Shown: in pieces, positions 1-7,095 of the stretch
Layout: every line of letters starts with the position of its first letter
Numbering within the stretch: position 1 is the stretch's first letter
The notes under the pieces: model-generated
Database searches by the model: none
What the model was told of the DNA's origin: nothing
The model's input: the letters and a program-made list of their open reading frames with translations, nothing else
Source: Nitrospirota bacterium
GTDB taxonomy: Bacteria; Nitrospirota; 9FT-COMBO-42-15; HDB-SIOI813
Direction: 5' to 3'
NCBI GenBank assembly: GCA_016234155.1
Contig: JACRGZ010000068.1
Coordinates: forward strand, 1 to 14,466
DNA: 14,466 nt
Program-made: the position numbers and the translations under genes

Positions 1-1
1 A

Positions 2-1696
2 TACACTGATATGGACAACCAGACTCCTTCGTCCATCAGGGTCTGTATTGATGCCGCATGTTATGCAATGGCTGTTGATACGGCGGCATCGGCTACACTC
101 AGGGATGGGGATTATACAAACGGAGAGCAGTATGTATACAGCTCAACGCTGACGGATGGGACTCATAACTATTACTTTGATACCTCTGACGGGCTTGAAG
201 GTGGATCGTTGCCTCCTTCCGGAAACCTGAGCGGTCCTATTGTCACAAATACTTACACACCGGCAGGGACAAACGTTGTTGTGAAACCGGATGTAAATGT
301 GACTATAACATTTGACGAGGTTACGACTACGGGTGATACATACGTTACAAACTCACAGACCGGTTCTTCCCTCCCGTCCGGTTACTTGCATGGCTCACCG
401 CCTGCTTACTTTGACATATGGACTACTGCGACATTCACCGGTAAGGTCAGGATGTGCTTCACTTATGATGACCAGAGGTACTTTGGTGTAGGTTATGGTG
501 GTGAGAGGGGATTGAGGTGGCTGCACGTTGAGACCGGTTCGTTCAGGGATCGCACAGTGACATTAGATGTGAATACCAATTTTGTCTGCGGCGACGTGTA
601 TAGTTTCTCAGAATTTTCTGCCGCAGTAGAAGAAGCGACCCTAGTGACCCTTACATCCTTCAGGGCCACCGGTCTGGATGGGAAGGCAGTGCTTACATGG
701 GCTACGGCGGCTGAGATAGACAGCATGGGCTTTAACGTATTACGTGGTCCGTCTATCAATGGTCCATTTAACCGTATCAATAACTGGCTTATCAGGTCAA
801 AAGGGACACCTACCCGTGGGATGACATACACTTATGAGGATATTGATGTGGAAAATGGGATTACATATTTCTATAAGCTGGAGAATGTGGATATTAACGG
901 GGGGATCGCTGCCCATATGATAGCTTCAGCCACACCAGCAGCCCCTCCAGCCTCCGAAGCTGAAATGGGAACAGATTTGAAATATGTTTCCACTACTAAG
1001 CCGGCAGCACAAGGGCCGGCCACAGCTCAAACTCCGGCCATTCAGACACAAAAGCCTGCAGAGGCTATGCCGCCGGTAGTTGTTATCGAGCAGCCTTCTG
1101 TCCCTGCTGAACTACCCGCGGAGGTTACTGTGGAGGAGACTGTGCCACAGGATGTGAGTAAAGAGGTTACAGAAGAGATGCCGTTACACCTCCCATCTGA
1201 GACTGTAAAATATGCATTAAAGGAGGAAAAGGGGGTAGGGGATGAGTATCCTACGCCAAAGGACTTTGCTTTACGTATCGAAGATGATGAGGGTAATGAG
1301 ATTTCTGTCAGGCAAATTGGAGAGGTGATACCAAAAGACCCATTTGAGACTACAGTTGATGAGGATGGGAAGATAACCCTCAGGTGGTCTGCAAAGGGCG
1401 CTCTAAAAGGCTTTGATATACTGAGAGGGGATTCATCCGGTAAGGAGTTTGTAAAGGCAAACACGATTCCGATACCATTCTTTGCCTCTCAGGCAGATGA
1501 GAAGGGGCTTTTATACGCATTCAAGGATGGAGGGACCGCAAAAGAGGGGTTATATAAATACAAGATCGTAACAATAATGCCTGATGGGACACTTAGAGAG
1601 TCTAAGATTGTCGAAGCCGGTACAGAACTTAAAAAGAGACCTGAAAAACCTGACGCAAAACCTGTCCTGAAGGGGGTCCCCCCAGAAAAACAATAA
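2..1696 (+). CDS. C-terminal part of a modular secreted/surface protein (5' truncated)
   Basis: The frame is open to the left edge, so the ATG at 11 is probably internal and the N-terminus lies outside the window. Numbering from that ATG, residues 1-80 look like the end of an Ig/PKD-like module (DGTHNYYFDTSDG, then a LSGP end). Residues about 90-205 form a beta-rich module with VTITFDEV, paired cysteines and a VCGDVYSFSEF end. Residues about 211-305 are a fibronectin-III-like module (LTSFRATG, AVLTWATAAE, GFNVLRG, TYFYKLENVD). A Pro/Ala/Glu-rich linker (about 310-400) leads to a second, diverged module of the same kind (about 435-540: ITLRWSAKG, GFDILRG, YKYKIVTIMPDG). No membrane anchor or catalytic motif is visible. 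Such modules are typical of large exported proteins; the function is unknown. It lies on the same strand as the C25 peptidase, with a MITE-like element between them. Confidence 0.75.
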   Translation, partial: YTDMDNQTPSSIRVCIDAACYAMAVDTAASATLRDGDYTNGEQYVYSSTLTDGTHNYYFDTSDGLEGGSLPPSGNLSGPIVTNTYTPAGTNVVVKPDVNVTITFDEVTTTGDTYVTNSQTGSSLPSGYLHGSPPAYFDIWTTATFTGKVRMCFTYDDQRYFGVGYGGERGLRWLHVETGSFRDRTVTLDVNTNFVCGDVYSFSEFSAAVEEATLVTLTSFRATGLDGKAVLTWATAAEIDSMGFNVLRGPSINGPFNRINNWLIRSKGTPTRGMTYTYEDIDVENGITYFYKLENVDINGGIAAHMIASATPAAPPASEAEMGTDLKYVSTTKPAAQGPATAQTPAIQTQKPAEAMPPVVVIEQPSVPAELPAEVTVEETVPQDVSKEVTEEMPLHLPSETVKYALKEEKGVGDEYPTPKDFALRIEDDEGNEISVRQIGEVIPKDPFETTVDEDGKITLRWSAKGALKGFDILRGDSSGKEFVKANTIPIPFFASQADEKGLLYAFKDGGTAKEGLYKYKIVTIMPDGTLRESKIVEAGTELKKRPEKPDAKPVLKGVPPEKQ

Positions 1697-1731
1697 CTGC
1701 AGGCACGGAAAATGCAAAAATATAGATTAGT

Positions 1732-1862
1732 GAGGTTCTTGCAAAAGTCCCCATTTTGTCATTCCCGCAGGGATTCTGAGCGGGAATCTGGTTCTAAGTG
1801 CTTGAAAAAGCATATCCCCGATAGAAGATTTCGGGGATGACATAGACTTTTGCAAGAGCCTC
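1732..1862. mobile_element. MITE-like element, 131 bp, with terminal inverted repeats and TAGT duplication
   Basis: The ends are inverted copies of GAGG(T/C)TCTTGCAAAAGTC, with one mismatch in 18 bases. The similarity continues inward into GTCAT(T/C)CCCG. The direct repeat TAGT flanks both ends (1728-1731 and 1863-1866), as expected of a target-site duplication. Inside are two hairpins: ATTCCCGC paired with GCGGGAAT (about 1761-1787), and CCCCGA paired with TCGGGG (about 1816-1836). There is no room for a transposase, so it would be a non-autonomous element moved in trans. The right end lies 13 bases before the start codon of the C25 peptidase gene. The transposase family cannot be assigned from the sequence alone. 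Confidence 0.7.
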
Positions 1863-1875
1863 TAGTAAATAGATA

Positions 1876-4158
1876 ATGAAAAAATACATCTTTCTACTGA
1901 TCATAATTCCATTCCTTACAAATTGTGGCGCAGGCGGCGGGGGTGGTGTCGTCAATAACCCCGGCGGGGGGGATGACGGTACCTCGAATAAACCCAACAC
2001 TGCATGTTCCGGCAGTAGTAATATTGCAAAGATCAGGATAAAAGAAGATGGGGTCTACAGGATAACCTATTCAGCCCTCTGCAGCGCCGGCATTAACCTC
2101 TCCGGGACAGACATTACCACCCTGAAGATGACAAATCAGAAAGACGAGGTTGCTATTGATGTGGTTGATAGCAACGGCAACGGTGTTTTTGATGATGGGG
2201 ACTATGCAGAGTTTTATGGCAAGGTATTAGCCCGCGATGATAGCCGGTTCAGGTTTACTGAGACCAATGTATATTGGTTGTCTGCAGAGGTGGGGGGGAG
2301 AAAGAGGATTGAAAAAATAGCCAGTGACCCTCAGATAACAGAGACAGAGACCACCTTTTTAAAGACCCTACACCTTGAGAAGGATACATGGTATGTTCAG
2401 GAAAGCTATCCTGAGATTACATCACCTTCTGATATAAGGGCTGATATAAGGGAGCATTGGTTCTGGGGGAACCGGATTTATCCCGGAGATAAGATAAACC
2501 TCACATTCAGCACCAGATATATTGACAGGAGCGTACCCGTTTCCCTGAAAATACGCCTCCAGTCTGTCAGCTTAAACCACTATACTAAGGTTTATGTTAA
2601 TGGCAAACTTGTATCAGAGAAGATATGGGAAAGTCAGAATCCCTATGATATAGAAATTTCCGGTGTGGATCCGTCAATCTTCTATAATAGCGGTCCTAAT
2701 AATCTTATTGTTGAGAGTGCAGGCGGCGGCCTCTTCTATCTTGACTGGTTCGAGGTTACATACTCAAGGTTCTACGGGGCGGAATACAATGAGATTGAGT
2801 TTACCGGAAAGGGGCGAATCAATCTGTCGAACTTTAATGAGGCAGATATATCCATATACAATATATCTGATCCTGGTAACCTCAAAAAGATTATACCCCT
2901 GAGCATTGAGGTGTCCATTGAGGGGTCTGTTTTGTCGGGATATACAGCCACATTCTCGAGTCTGCAGGAGAGTGAAGGGAGGTTCCTTGCCTTTACCACC
3001 GGCGCAAGGAAAACACCTCTTGCTCTCGAGGCATATGTCCCGGCAGGCATTGGCTCTAATAGTAATAGTGCAGACTATATAATAATTACCCATGAGGACT
3101 TCTATGATGCCATTATACCTCTTGCCGGTTACCGGGCTAACGAGGGTGGAGGTTACAGGGTTCTTACAGTAAAGATAAAGGATATCTACGATGAGTTTAG
3201 TGATGGCATTGAGACCCCGCAGGCTATAAAAGAGTTTCTCACTTACGCCTATAAAAATTGGGCTGCAAAACCCCGCTATATTTTGCTTGTGGGTGATGCC
3301 ACTATAGACTTCAAGGATGTGAGCGGTTACGGGAGCGCGGACGGCGTTAAAAGCTATGTGCCTGCCTATCTGTATAATTATCCCGGGCTTGGAGAGGTGC
3401 CGAGTGACAACTGGTTTGTAGATGTAGAGGGCGATGTGCTCCCCGAGATGAATATTGGAAGGATTCCCGCAAAATCTCCTGCTGATGTATCTGCTGCAAT
3501 TAATAAGATTATCTCTCATGAACAATCTATTTACAGATCTAATAAAATAGTGCTGATAGCAGACCATGACCCGACATACATTCAACCAATCTTTGAAGAA
3601 CTATCTGAGTCTATTGAAGGACTAATCACTGGGGGATACGATGTTTTAAGGCTATACCAAAGGGAGTACTTAGATGATCTCAGGGCAGGGATTATCTCTT
3701 CAATAAATTCGGGTTCACTGATAGTTAATTACACTGGGCATGGATCAGTTGTGGATTGGACAAAAGATGATGCATTTTCATCTGAGGATATTGTGTATCT
3801 GACGAACAAAGGTATCTACCCCTTTATAGTAGCCCTTAACTGTCTGAATGGGTATTTTGTGTTACCTGACGATGGTGTTTATAAGGATGGCAATAAACAA
3901 TATCCATCTATAGCTGAGACATTCCTGTTATCTTCAGAAAAAGGCGCTGTGGCTGTATTTGCAGCGAGTGCAATAGGTTATCCATCCGAACATGACCCGC
4001 TTGCACAGGCATTGTATGAAATCCTTTTCAGTGAAGGATTAACATTGGGCGAGGCAGTAACAAAGGCAAAAGTGGATGCCTATCAAAACGGAGAGATTAT
4101 GGAGCACGTGGTGGAGACCTTTATCTTCTTCGGGGATCCGGCGACGAGATTGAAATGA
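1876..4158 (+). CDS. Gingipain/PorU-like C25 cysteine peptidase, predicted lipoprotein
   Basis: This is a predicted surface or periplasmic cysteine endopeptidase of family C25. Residues 1-17 are a lipoprotein signal: MKK, a hydrophobic core, then lipobox LTNC with the acylated Cys at 17. A Gly/Asn/Asp-rich tether follows (about 18-38). Residues about 45-390 resemble the beta-rich N-terminal part of PorU-type proteins (IKEDGVYRITYSAL, GDYAEFYGK). The C25 domain covers about 400-760: YIIITHEDF, YILLVGDATIDF, then VNYTGHGS with catalytic His622 and ALNCLNG with catalytic Cys656. The 34-residue His-Cys spacing fits gingipains. The protein ends at VVETFIFFGDPATRL, straight after the catalytic domain, so there is no C-terminal sorting domain. 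No Shine-Dalgarno sequence is seen; TAG lies two codons upstream in frame, so ATG 1876 is the first start. The substrate is unknown. Confidence 0.85.
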   Translation: MKKYIFLLIIIPFLTNCGAGGGGGVVNNPGGGDDGTSNKPNTACSGSSNIAKIRIKEDGVYRITYSALCSAGINLSGTDITTLKMTNQKDEVAIDVVDSNGNGVFDDGDYAEFYGKVLARDDSRFRFTETNVYWLSAEVGGRKRIEKIASDPQITETETTFLKTLHLEKDTWYVQESYPEITSPSDIRADIREHWFWGNRIYPGDKINLTFSTRYIDRSVPVSLKIRLQSVSLNHYTKVYVNGKLVSEKIWESQNPYDIEISGVDPSIFYNSGPNNLIVESAGGGLFYLDWFEVTYSRFYGAEYNEIEFTGKGRINLSNFNEADISIYNISDPGNLKKIIPLSIEVSIEGSVLSGYTATFSSLQESEGRFLAFTTGARKTPLALEAYVPAGIGSNSNSADYIIITHEDFYDAIIPLAGYRANEGGGYRVLTVKIKDIYDEFSDGIETPQAIKEFLTYAYKNWAAKPRYILLVGDATIDFKDVSGYGSADGVKSYVPAYLYNYPGLGEVPSDNWFVDVEGDVLPEMNIGRIPAKSPADVSAAINKIISHEQSIYRSNKIVLIADHDPTYIQPIFEELSESIEGLITGGYDVLRLYQREYLDDLRAGIISSINSGSLIVNYTGHGSVVDWTKDDAFSSEDIVYLTNKGIYPFIVALNCLNGYFVLPDDGVYKDGNKQYPSIAETFLLSSEKGAVAVFAASAIGYPSEHDPLAQALYEILFSEGLTLGEAVTKAKVDAYQNGEIMEHVVETFIFFGDPATRLK

Positions 4159-4204
4159 AATCCCCCTTCATCCCCCTTTATTAAAGGGGGAAAAAGGGGG
4201 ATTT
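4158..4204. repeat. C/G-tract hairpin directly after the C25 gene
   Basis: Two 10-base units TCCCCCTTCA and TCCCCCTTTA (4161-4180) are followed, after a two-base loop, by the inverted G5 tracts at 4186-4190 and 4196-4200. The outer ends are AAAT and ATTT. The arms pair over about 22 bases with two mismatches. It begins on the last base of the C25 stop codon. No T-run follows it, so it is not by itself a classical terminator; it could protect the mRNA 3' end or be a dispersed repeat. Confidence 0.65.
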
Positions 4205-4227
4205 AAAAAGGCCTCAGGCCCTTTTTT
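4205..4227 (+). terminator. Probable intrinsic terminator of the C25 gene
   Basis: A5 (4205-4209), GGCC (4210-4213), loop TCA, GGCC (4217-4220), C, then T6 (4222-4227). The GGCC stem extended by A-T pairs and followed by a T-run is the form of a Rho-independent terminator. It could work in both directions. A second copy of the arm, GGGCCTGAGGCC, lies at 4263-4274 and pairs perfectly with GGCCTCAGGCCC at 4210-4221. A competing longer hairpin with a 41-base loop is therefore possible. Confidence 0.5.
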
Positions 4228-4282
4228 GGAGGAGGTGCAAGGAGGTTTATAAACTACTTGCCGGGCCTGAGGCCAGATTTAA

Positions 4283-4398
4283 GGGCTAAGATCCTCTCTT
4301 TTGTAAGTATTAATTTCACTAAAAGTGAAACTCTCGCTTCTCTGAAGCGACCTACTCTCCCCAATAGAGAATCGGGGTATCTTCAAGGATCTTAGCCC
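4283..4398. other. Three-hairpin element closed by a 13-bp perfect stem (structured RNA or DNA element)
   Basis: GGGCTAAGATCCT (4283-4295) pairs perfectly with AGGATCTTAGCCC (4386-4398). The 90 bases between hold three successive hairpins. The first is TTTCACT-AAA-AGTGAAA (4314-4330). The second is TCGCTTC-TCT-GAAGCGA (4334-4350). The third is CCCC (4359-4362) with GGGG (4374-4377) around an 11-base loop. The overall form is a multi-branch junction like a cloverleaf, but the stems do not match a tRNA. It is not a SAM or SAH riboswitch that I recognise. It could be a non-coding RNA, a leader element, or a folded mobile-element remnant. A 45-codon TTG frame crosses it (4258-4395), but I do not regard it as a gene. 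Confidence 0.55.
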
Positions 4399-4466
4399 AC
4401 GCTCCTATCTATGCTTAATATAGCTCCAGGATATGGTAGAGTCAAGTAAAGGGGTGAACATTTTTC

Positions 4467-4496
4467 TTGCTAACATGCATCCGTTTATGTTATATA
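4467..4496 (+). promoter_or_regulatory. Possible sigma70-type promoter of metK
   Basis: TTGCTA (4467-4472) is followed after 18 bases by TATATA (4491-4496); taking TTATAT at 4490 gives 17 bases. The setting is AT-rich and about 75 bases upstream of the metK start. Transcription would begin near 4503, leaving the palindrome at 4521-4550 in the leader. Each box matches the consensus only in part. Confidence 0.3.
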
Positions 4497-4520
4497 TTTT
4501 GCTCATAGTTTAACCATATC

Positions 4521-4550
4521 CGGTTTAAGCCGTTTAAACGGCTTAAACTG
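4521..4550. promoter_or_regulatory. Palindrome in the metK leader
   Basis: Bases 4523-4548 are a perfect 26-bp palindrome: arm GTTTAAGCCG, centre TTTAAA, and arm CGGCTTAAAC. The next pair outward mismatches and the one beyond matches. It ends 8 bases before the metK ribosome binding site, so as RNA it would form a strong hairpin close to the start; as DNA it could be an operator. ACCATATCC (4513-4521), touching its left edge, is also the reverse complement of GGATATGGT (4429-4437). Its make-up of related GTTTAA-type units suggests it may instead belong to the intergenic repeat hairpins seen along the window. Confidence 0.5.
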
Positions 4551-4570
4551 CTTACAAGGGAGGAACTTAA

Positions 4571-5722
4571 ATGGGAAGGGTAAATTTTCAGTTCACATCA
4601 GAGTCTGTTACAGAAGGACATCCGGATAAGATAGCTGACCAGATATCTGATGCTATCCTGGATTCGATTATTGCAAATGACCCGATGTGCAGGGTCGCAT
4701 GTGAGACGCTTGTTACTACAGGGCTTGCCTTTGTGGCAGGTGAGGTTTCAACCTGCACTTATGTAGAGATACCTGACATTGTGAGAGAGACCATCAAGGA
4801 GGTAGGGTATACAAGGGCAAAATACGGGTTTGACTATGAGACATGTGCGGTCATGACAGCGATCCACTCCCAGTCGCCGGACATAGCAATGGGGGTTGAT
4901 ACGGGTGGCGCCGGTGACCAGGGACTTATGTTCGGATATGCAACAAACGAGACAGAAGAATACATGCCAACCCCCATCTTGCTTGCCCACAAACTTACAC
5001 GAAGGTTAGCAGAAATCAGGAAAAAAGATATCCTCCCTTACCTGAGACCGGATGGAAAATCCCAGGTTACAGTGGAGTATGTTAACGGGAAACCTCAAAG
5101 GGTCTCTACAGTAGTCATTTCGACTCAGCATAGTCCTGACATAACACTTAAGGAGATACGCGAGGATATGATAGAGAAGGTCATCAAACATGTTATCCCG
5201 CAACATCTGCTGGACGAGGAGAATATTACATACCATATAAACCCTACCGGCAGGTTTGTCACAGGCGGTCCCCAGGGTGATACAGGGCTTACCGGCAGAA
5301 AGATCATAGTTGATACATACGGTGGTGTCGGAAGTCACGGAGGCGGTGCATTTTCCGGCAAGGACCCGACAAAGGTAGATCGTTCCGCCTCTTATATGGC
5401 CAGATACATTGCAAAGAATATTGTTGCGGCCGGTATATCGGAAAAATGTGAGGTCCAACTTGCTTATGCAATAGGTGTTACAGATCCGGTCTCAATACTG
5501 GTAGACTCGTTTGGTACACGTAAGATCCCGCAGGAGAAGATTGTTAAGCTTGTCAGAGAGTTTTTTCCATTAAGCCCTAAGGGTATTATTGAACACCTCC
5601 AGCTTCGCAGGCCTATCTATAAAAAAACGTCAGTTTATGGACATTTTGGGCGTACAGAACCTGAGTTTACATGGGAGAAGACAGATATGGCAGAGCCGCT
5701 GAAGAAAGCGGCAGGATTGTAA
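4571..5722 (+). CDS. metK: S-adenosylmethionine synthetase
   Basis: MetK condenses methionine and ATP to S-adenosylmethionine, releasing phosphate and pyrophosphate. It is cytosolic and normally a tetramer needing Mg2+ and K+. The 383 residues match the family length (about 380-400). The N-terminal motif SESVTEGHPDKIADQISDA has the conserved His17 and Asp19. GGAGDQGLMFGYA covers 112-124, GGPQGDTGLTGRK lies just before 245, and the glycine-rich phosphate loop GGGAFSGKD covers 257-265. The start is well supported: AAGGGAGG at 4556-4563, seven bases before ATG. ahcY follows on the same strand after a repeat-filled gap, so SAM formation and SAH removal are probably expressed together. The leader palindrome is the only visible candidate for regulation. 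Confidence 0.97.
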   Translation: MGRVNFQFTSESVTEGHPDKIADQISDAILDSIIANDPMCRVACETLVTTGLAFVAGEVSTCTYVEIPDIVRETIKEVGYTRAKYGFDYETCAVMTAIHSQSPDIAMGVDTGGAGDQGLMFGYATNETEEYMPTPILLAHKLTRRLAEIRKKDILPYLRPDGKSQVTVEYVNGKPQRVSTVVISTQHSPDITLKEIREDMIEKVIKHVIPQHLLDEENITYHINPTGRFVTGGPQGDTGLTGRKIIVDTYGGVGSHGGGAFSGKDPTKVDRSASYMARYIAKNIVAAGISEKCEVQLAYAIGVTDPVSILVDSFGTRKIPQEKIVKLVREFFPLSPKGIIEHLQLRRPIYKKTSVYGHFGRTEPEFTWEKTDMAEPLKKAAGL

Positions 5723-5741
5723 TTAAAGGGTCAAGAATAAA

Positions 5742-5820
5742 GGGTCAAGGGTCATGGGTCAAGGGTCATGGGTCAAGGGTCATGGGGCCAGTTTTTACAT
5801 GATCCATGACCCTTGACCCT
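5742..5820. repeat. Tandem 14-mer and its inverted copy between metK and ahcY
   Basis: GGGTCAAGGGTCAT occurs three times in perfect tandem (5742-5755, 5756-5769, 5770-5783). Each 14-mer is two related heptamers, GGGTCAA and GGGTCAT. A part copy lies upstream at 5728-5734. After a T-rich loop, ATGACCCTTGACCC (5806-5819) is the exact reverse complement. The longest perfect stem is 17 bp: AGGGTCAAGGGTCATGG with 5804-5820. Any of the three tandem copies could pair with the single inverted one. Confidence 0.85.
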
Positions 5821-5826
5821 ATCATA

Positions 5827-5834
5827 AAAGGAGG
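5827..5834 (+). promoter_or_regulatory. Ribosome binding site that sets the ahcY start
   Basis: AAAGGAGG at 5827-5834 lies four bases before ATG 5839. The upstream in-frame ATG at 5806 lies inside the inverted repeat arm and has no such site, so 5839 is the likely start. Confidence 0.8.
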
Positions 5835-5838
5835 CTAC

Positions 5839-7095
5839 ATGGACTACGATATTAAAGACATCAACTTGGCGGACAAGGGGAGACTCCGTATAGAATGGGC
5901 AGAGCAGAATATGCCTGTATTGAGGCTTATCAGAGAGAGGATCAGGAAAGAAAAACCCTTAAAAGGGGTCAGGCTATCTGCGTGTCTCCATGTAACGACT
6001 GAAACGGCCTGTCTTGTTCAGACCCTTAAAGATGGGGGCGCTGATGTTGTCTTGTGCGCCTCAAATCCTCTCAGCACTCAGGATGATGTTGCTGCGTCCC
6101 TTGTCAGGCACACTGAAATCCCTGTGTTTGCCATAAAAGGGGAGGACAACGATACCTACTACAAACATATATATGCGGCATTGGACCTGAACCCCAATAT
6201 TACAATGGATGACGGGGCTGACCTTGTTTCGATACTACACTCGAAGAGAAGACACCTGCTTCCTAACGTAATAGGTGGGACGGAGGAGACCACTACAGGA
6301 GTAATACGCCTTAAAAGTATGGCGGACAGGGGGGTATTGAGATATCCGATCATTGCCGTAAATGATGCCATGACCAAGCACCTGTTTGATAACAGGTATG
6401 GTACTGGTCAGAGCACTGTAGACGGGATAATGAGGGCAACGAACCGGCTTATTGCCGGGACTGTATTTGTTGTGGCCGGTTATGGCTGGTGCGGGAGAGG
6501 AATTGCCATGAGGGCAAAGGGTTTTGGCGCTGATGTTGTGATAACAGAGATAAACCCGCTTAAGGCCCTTGAGGCTGTAATGGACGGGTTCAGGGTGATG
6601 CCGATGTTAAATGCAGCAAAGATAGGTGACTTCTTTGTCACTGTTACAGGTGACATAAATGTTATAAGGGAAGAGCACTTTAAGGTAATGAAAGACGGGG
6701 CGATTATCTGTAACTCAGGGCATTTTAATGTGGAAATAGATATACCGTCACTAAAGAAGCTCAGTAAGAAGAGGAGGATTATACGGGAGTTTGTCGAGGA
6801 GTATACCTTGAAGGACGGGAGGTGTATTAACCTTCTAGGAGAGGGGAGGCTCATTAACTTAGCATCTGCCGAGGGACACCCTTCAAGCGTCATGGATATG
6901 AGTTTTGCCAACCAGGTACTCTCTGCAGAGTATATAGTAAAAAAGGGTGGTGAACTCGAAAAGAACGTCTATCCCGTTCCGGAAGATATAGACCGTGAAA
7001 TTGCCAGACTGAAGCTGGATGCTATGGGGATAAAGGTAGACAGGCTTACTAAAGAGCAGCGCAAATATCTTGCATCATGGGAGATGGGGACATAA
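5839..7095 (+). CDS. ahcY: Adenosylhomocysteinase (short, archaeal/thermophile-like form)
   Basis: The enzyme hydrolyses S-adenosylhomocysteine to adenosine and homocysteine using tightly bound NAD, relieving product inhibition of SAM-dependent methyltransferases. From ATG 5839 it has 418 residues. Substrate-site motifs are LSACLHVTTETA (His51), MDDGADL (about 123), GGTEETTTG (about 146) and NDAMTKHLFDNRYGTGQS (Lys180, Asp184). The NAD-binding loop is VAGYGWCGRG (about 212-221), followed by NSGHFNVEID (about 292) and AEGHP (about 344). It stops at YLASWEMGT and lacks the usual C-terminal extension ending in HYRY, which in many bacterial and eukaryotic enzymes contacts the NAD of a partner subunit. 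This is typical of the short forms found in archaea and Thermotoga. It lies downstream of metK on the same strand. Confidence 0.95.
   Translation: MDYDIKDINLADKGRLRIEWAEQNMPVLRLIRERIRKEKPLKGVRLSACLHVTTETACLVQTLKDGGADVVLCASNPLSTQDDVAASLVRHTEIPVFAIKGEDNDTYYKHIYAALDLNPNITMDDGADLVSILHSKRRHLLPNVIGGTEETTTGVIRLKSMADRGVLRYPIIAVNDAMTKHLFDNRYGTGQSTVDGIMRATNRLIAGTVFVVAGYGWCGRGIAMRAKGFGADVVITEINPLKALEAVMDGFRVMPMLNAAKIGDFFVTVTGDINVIREEHFKVMKDGAIICNSGHFNVEIDIPSLKKLSKKRRIIREFVEEYTLKDGRCINLLGEGRLINLASAEGHPSSVMDMSFANQVLSAEYIVKKGGELEKNVYPVPEDIDREIARLKLDAMGIKVDRLTKEQRKYLASWEMGT

Noticed and set aside
2764..3585. 273-codon minus-strand ORF within the C25 gene
   Set aside because: It lies wholly opposite a well-supported gene with catalytic motifs, and its translation shows no domain or signal.
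4258..4395. 45-codon ORF from TTG after an AAGGAGG site at 4239
   Set aside because: The site is 12 bases from the TTG, and the frame runs through strong hairpins whose sequence already explains the region. No recognisable protein features.
4283..4398. tRNA gene suggested by the cloverleaf-like fold
   Set aside because: The closing stem is 13 bp, no CCA-proximal or T-loop consensus is present, and arm lengths do not fit a tRNA.
4399..4570. SAM or SAH riboswitch upstream of metK
   Set aside because: I found none of the conserved core sequences of the SAM or SAH riboswitch classes; only a palindrome and a 9-bp distant inverted repeat are present.
5806..5838. Upstream ATG as the ahcY start
   Set aside because: It lies in the inverted repeat arm without a ribosome binding site, while ATG 5839 follows AAAGGAGG and matches the family N-terminus.
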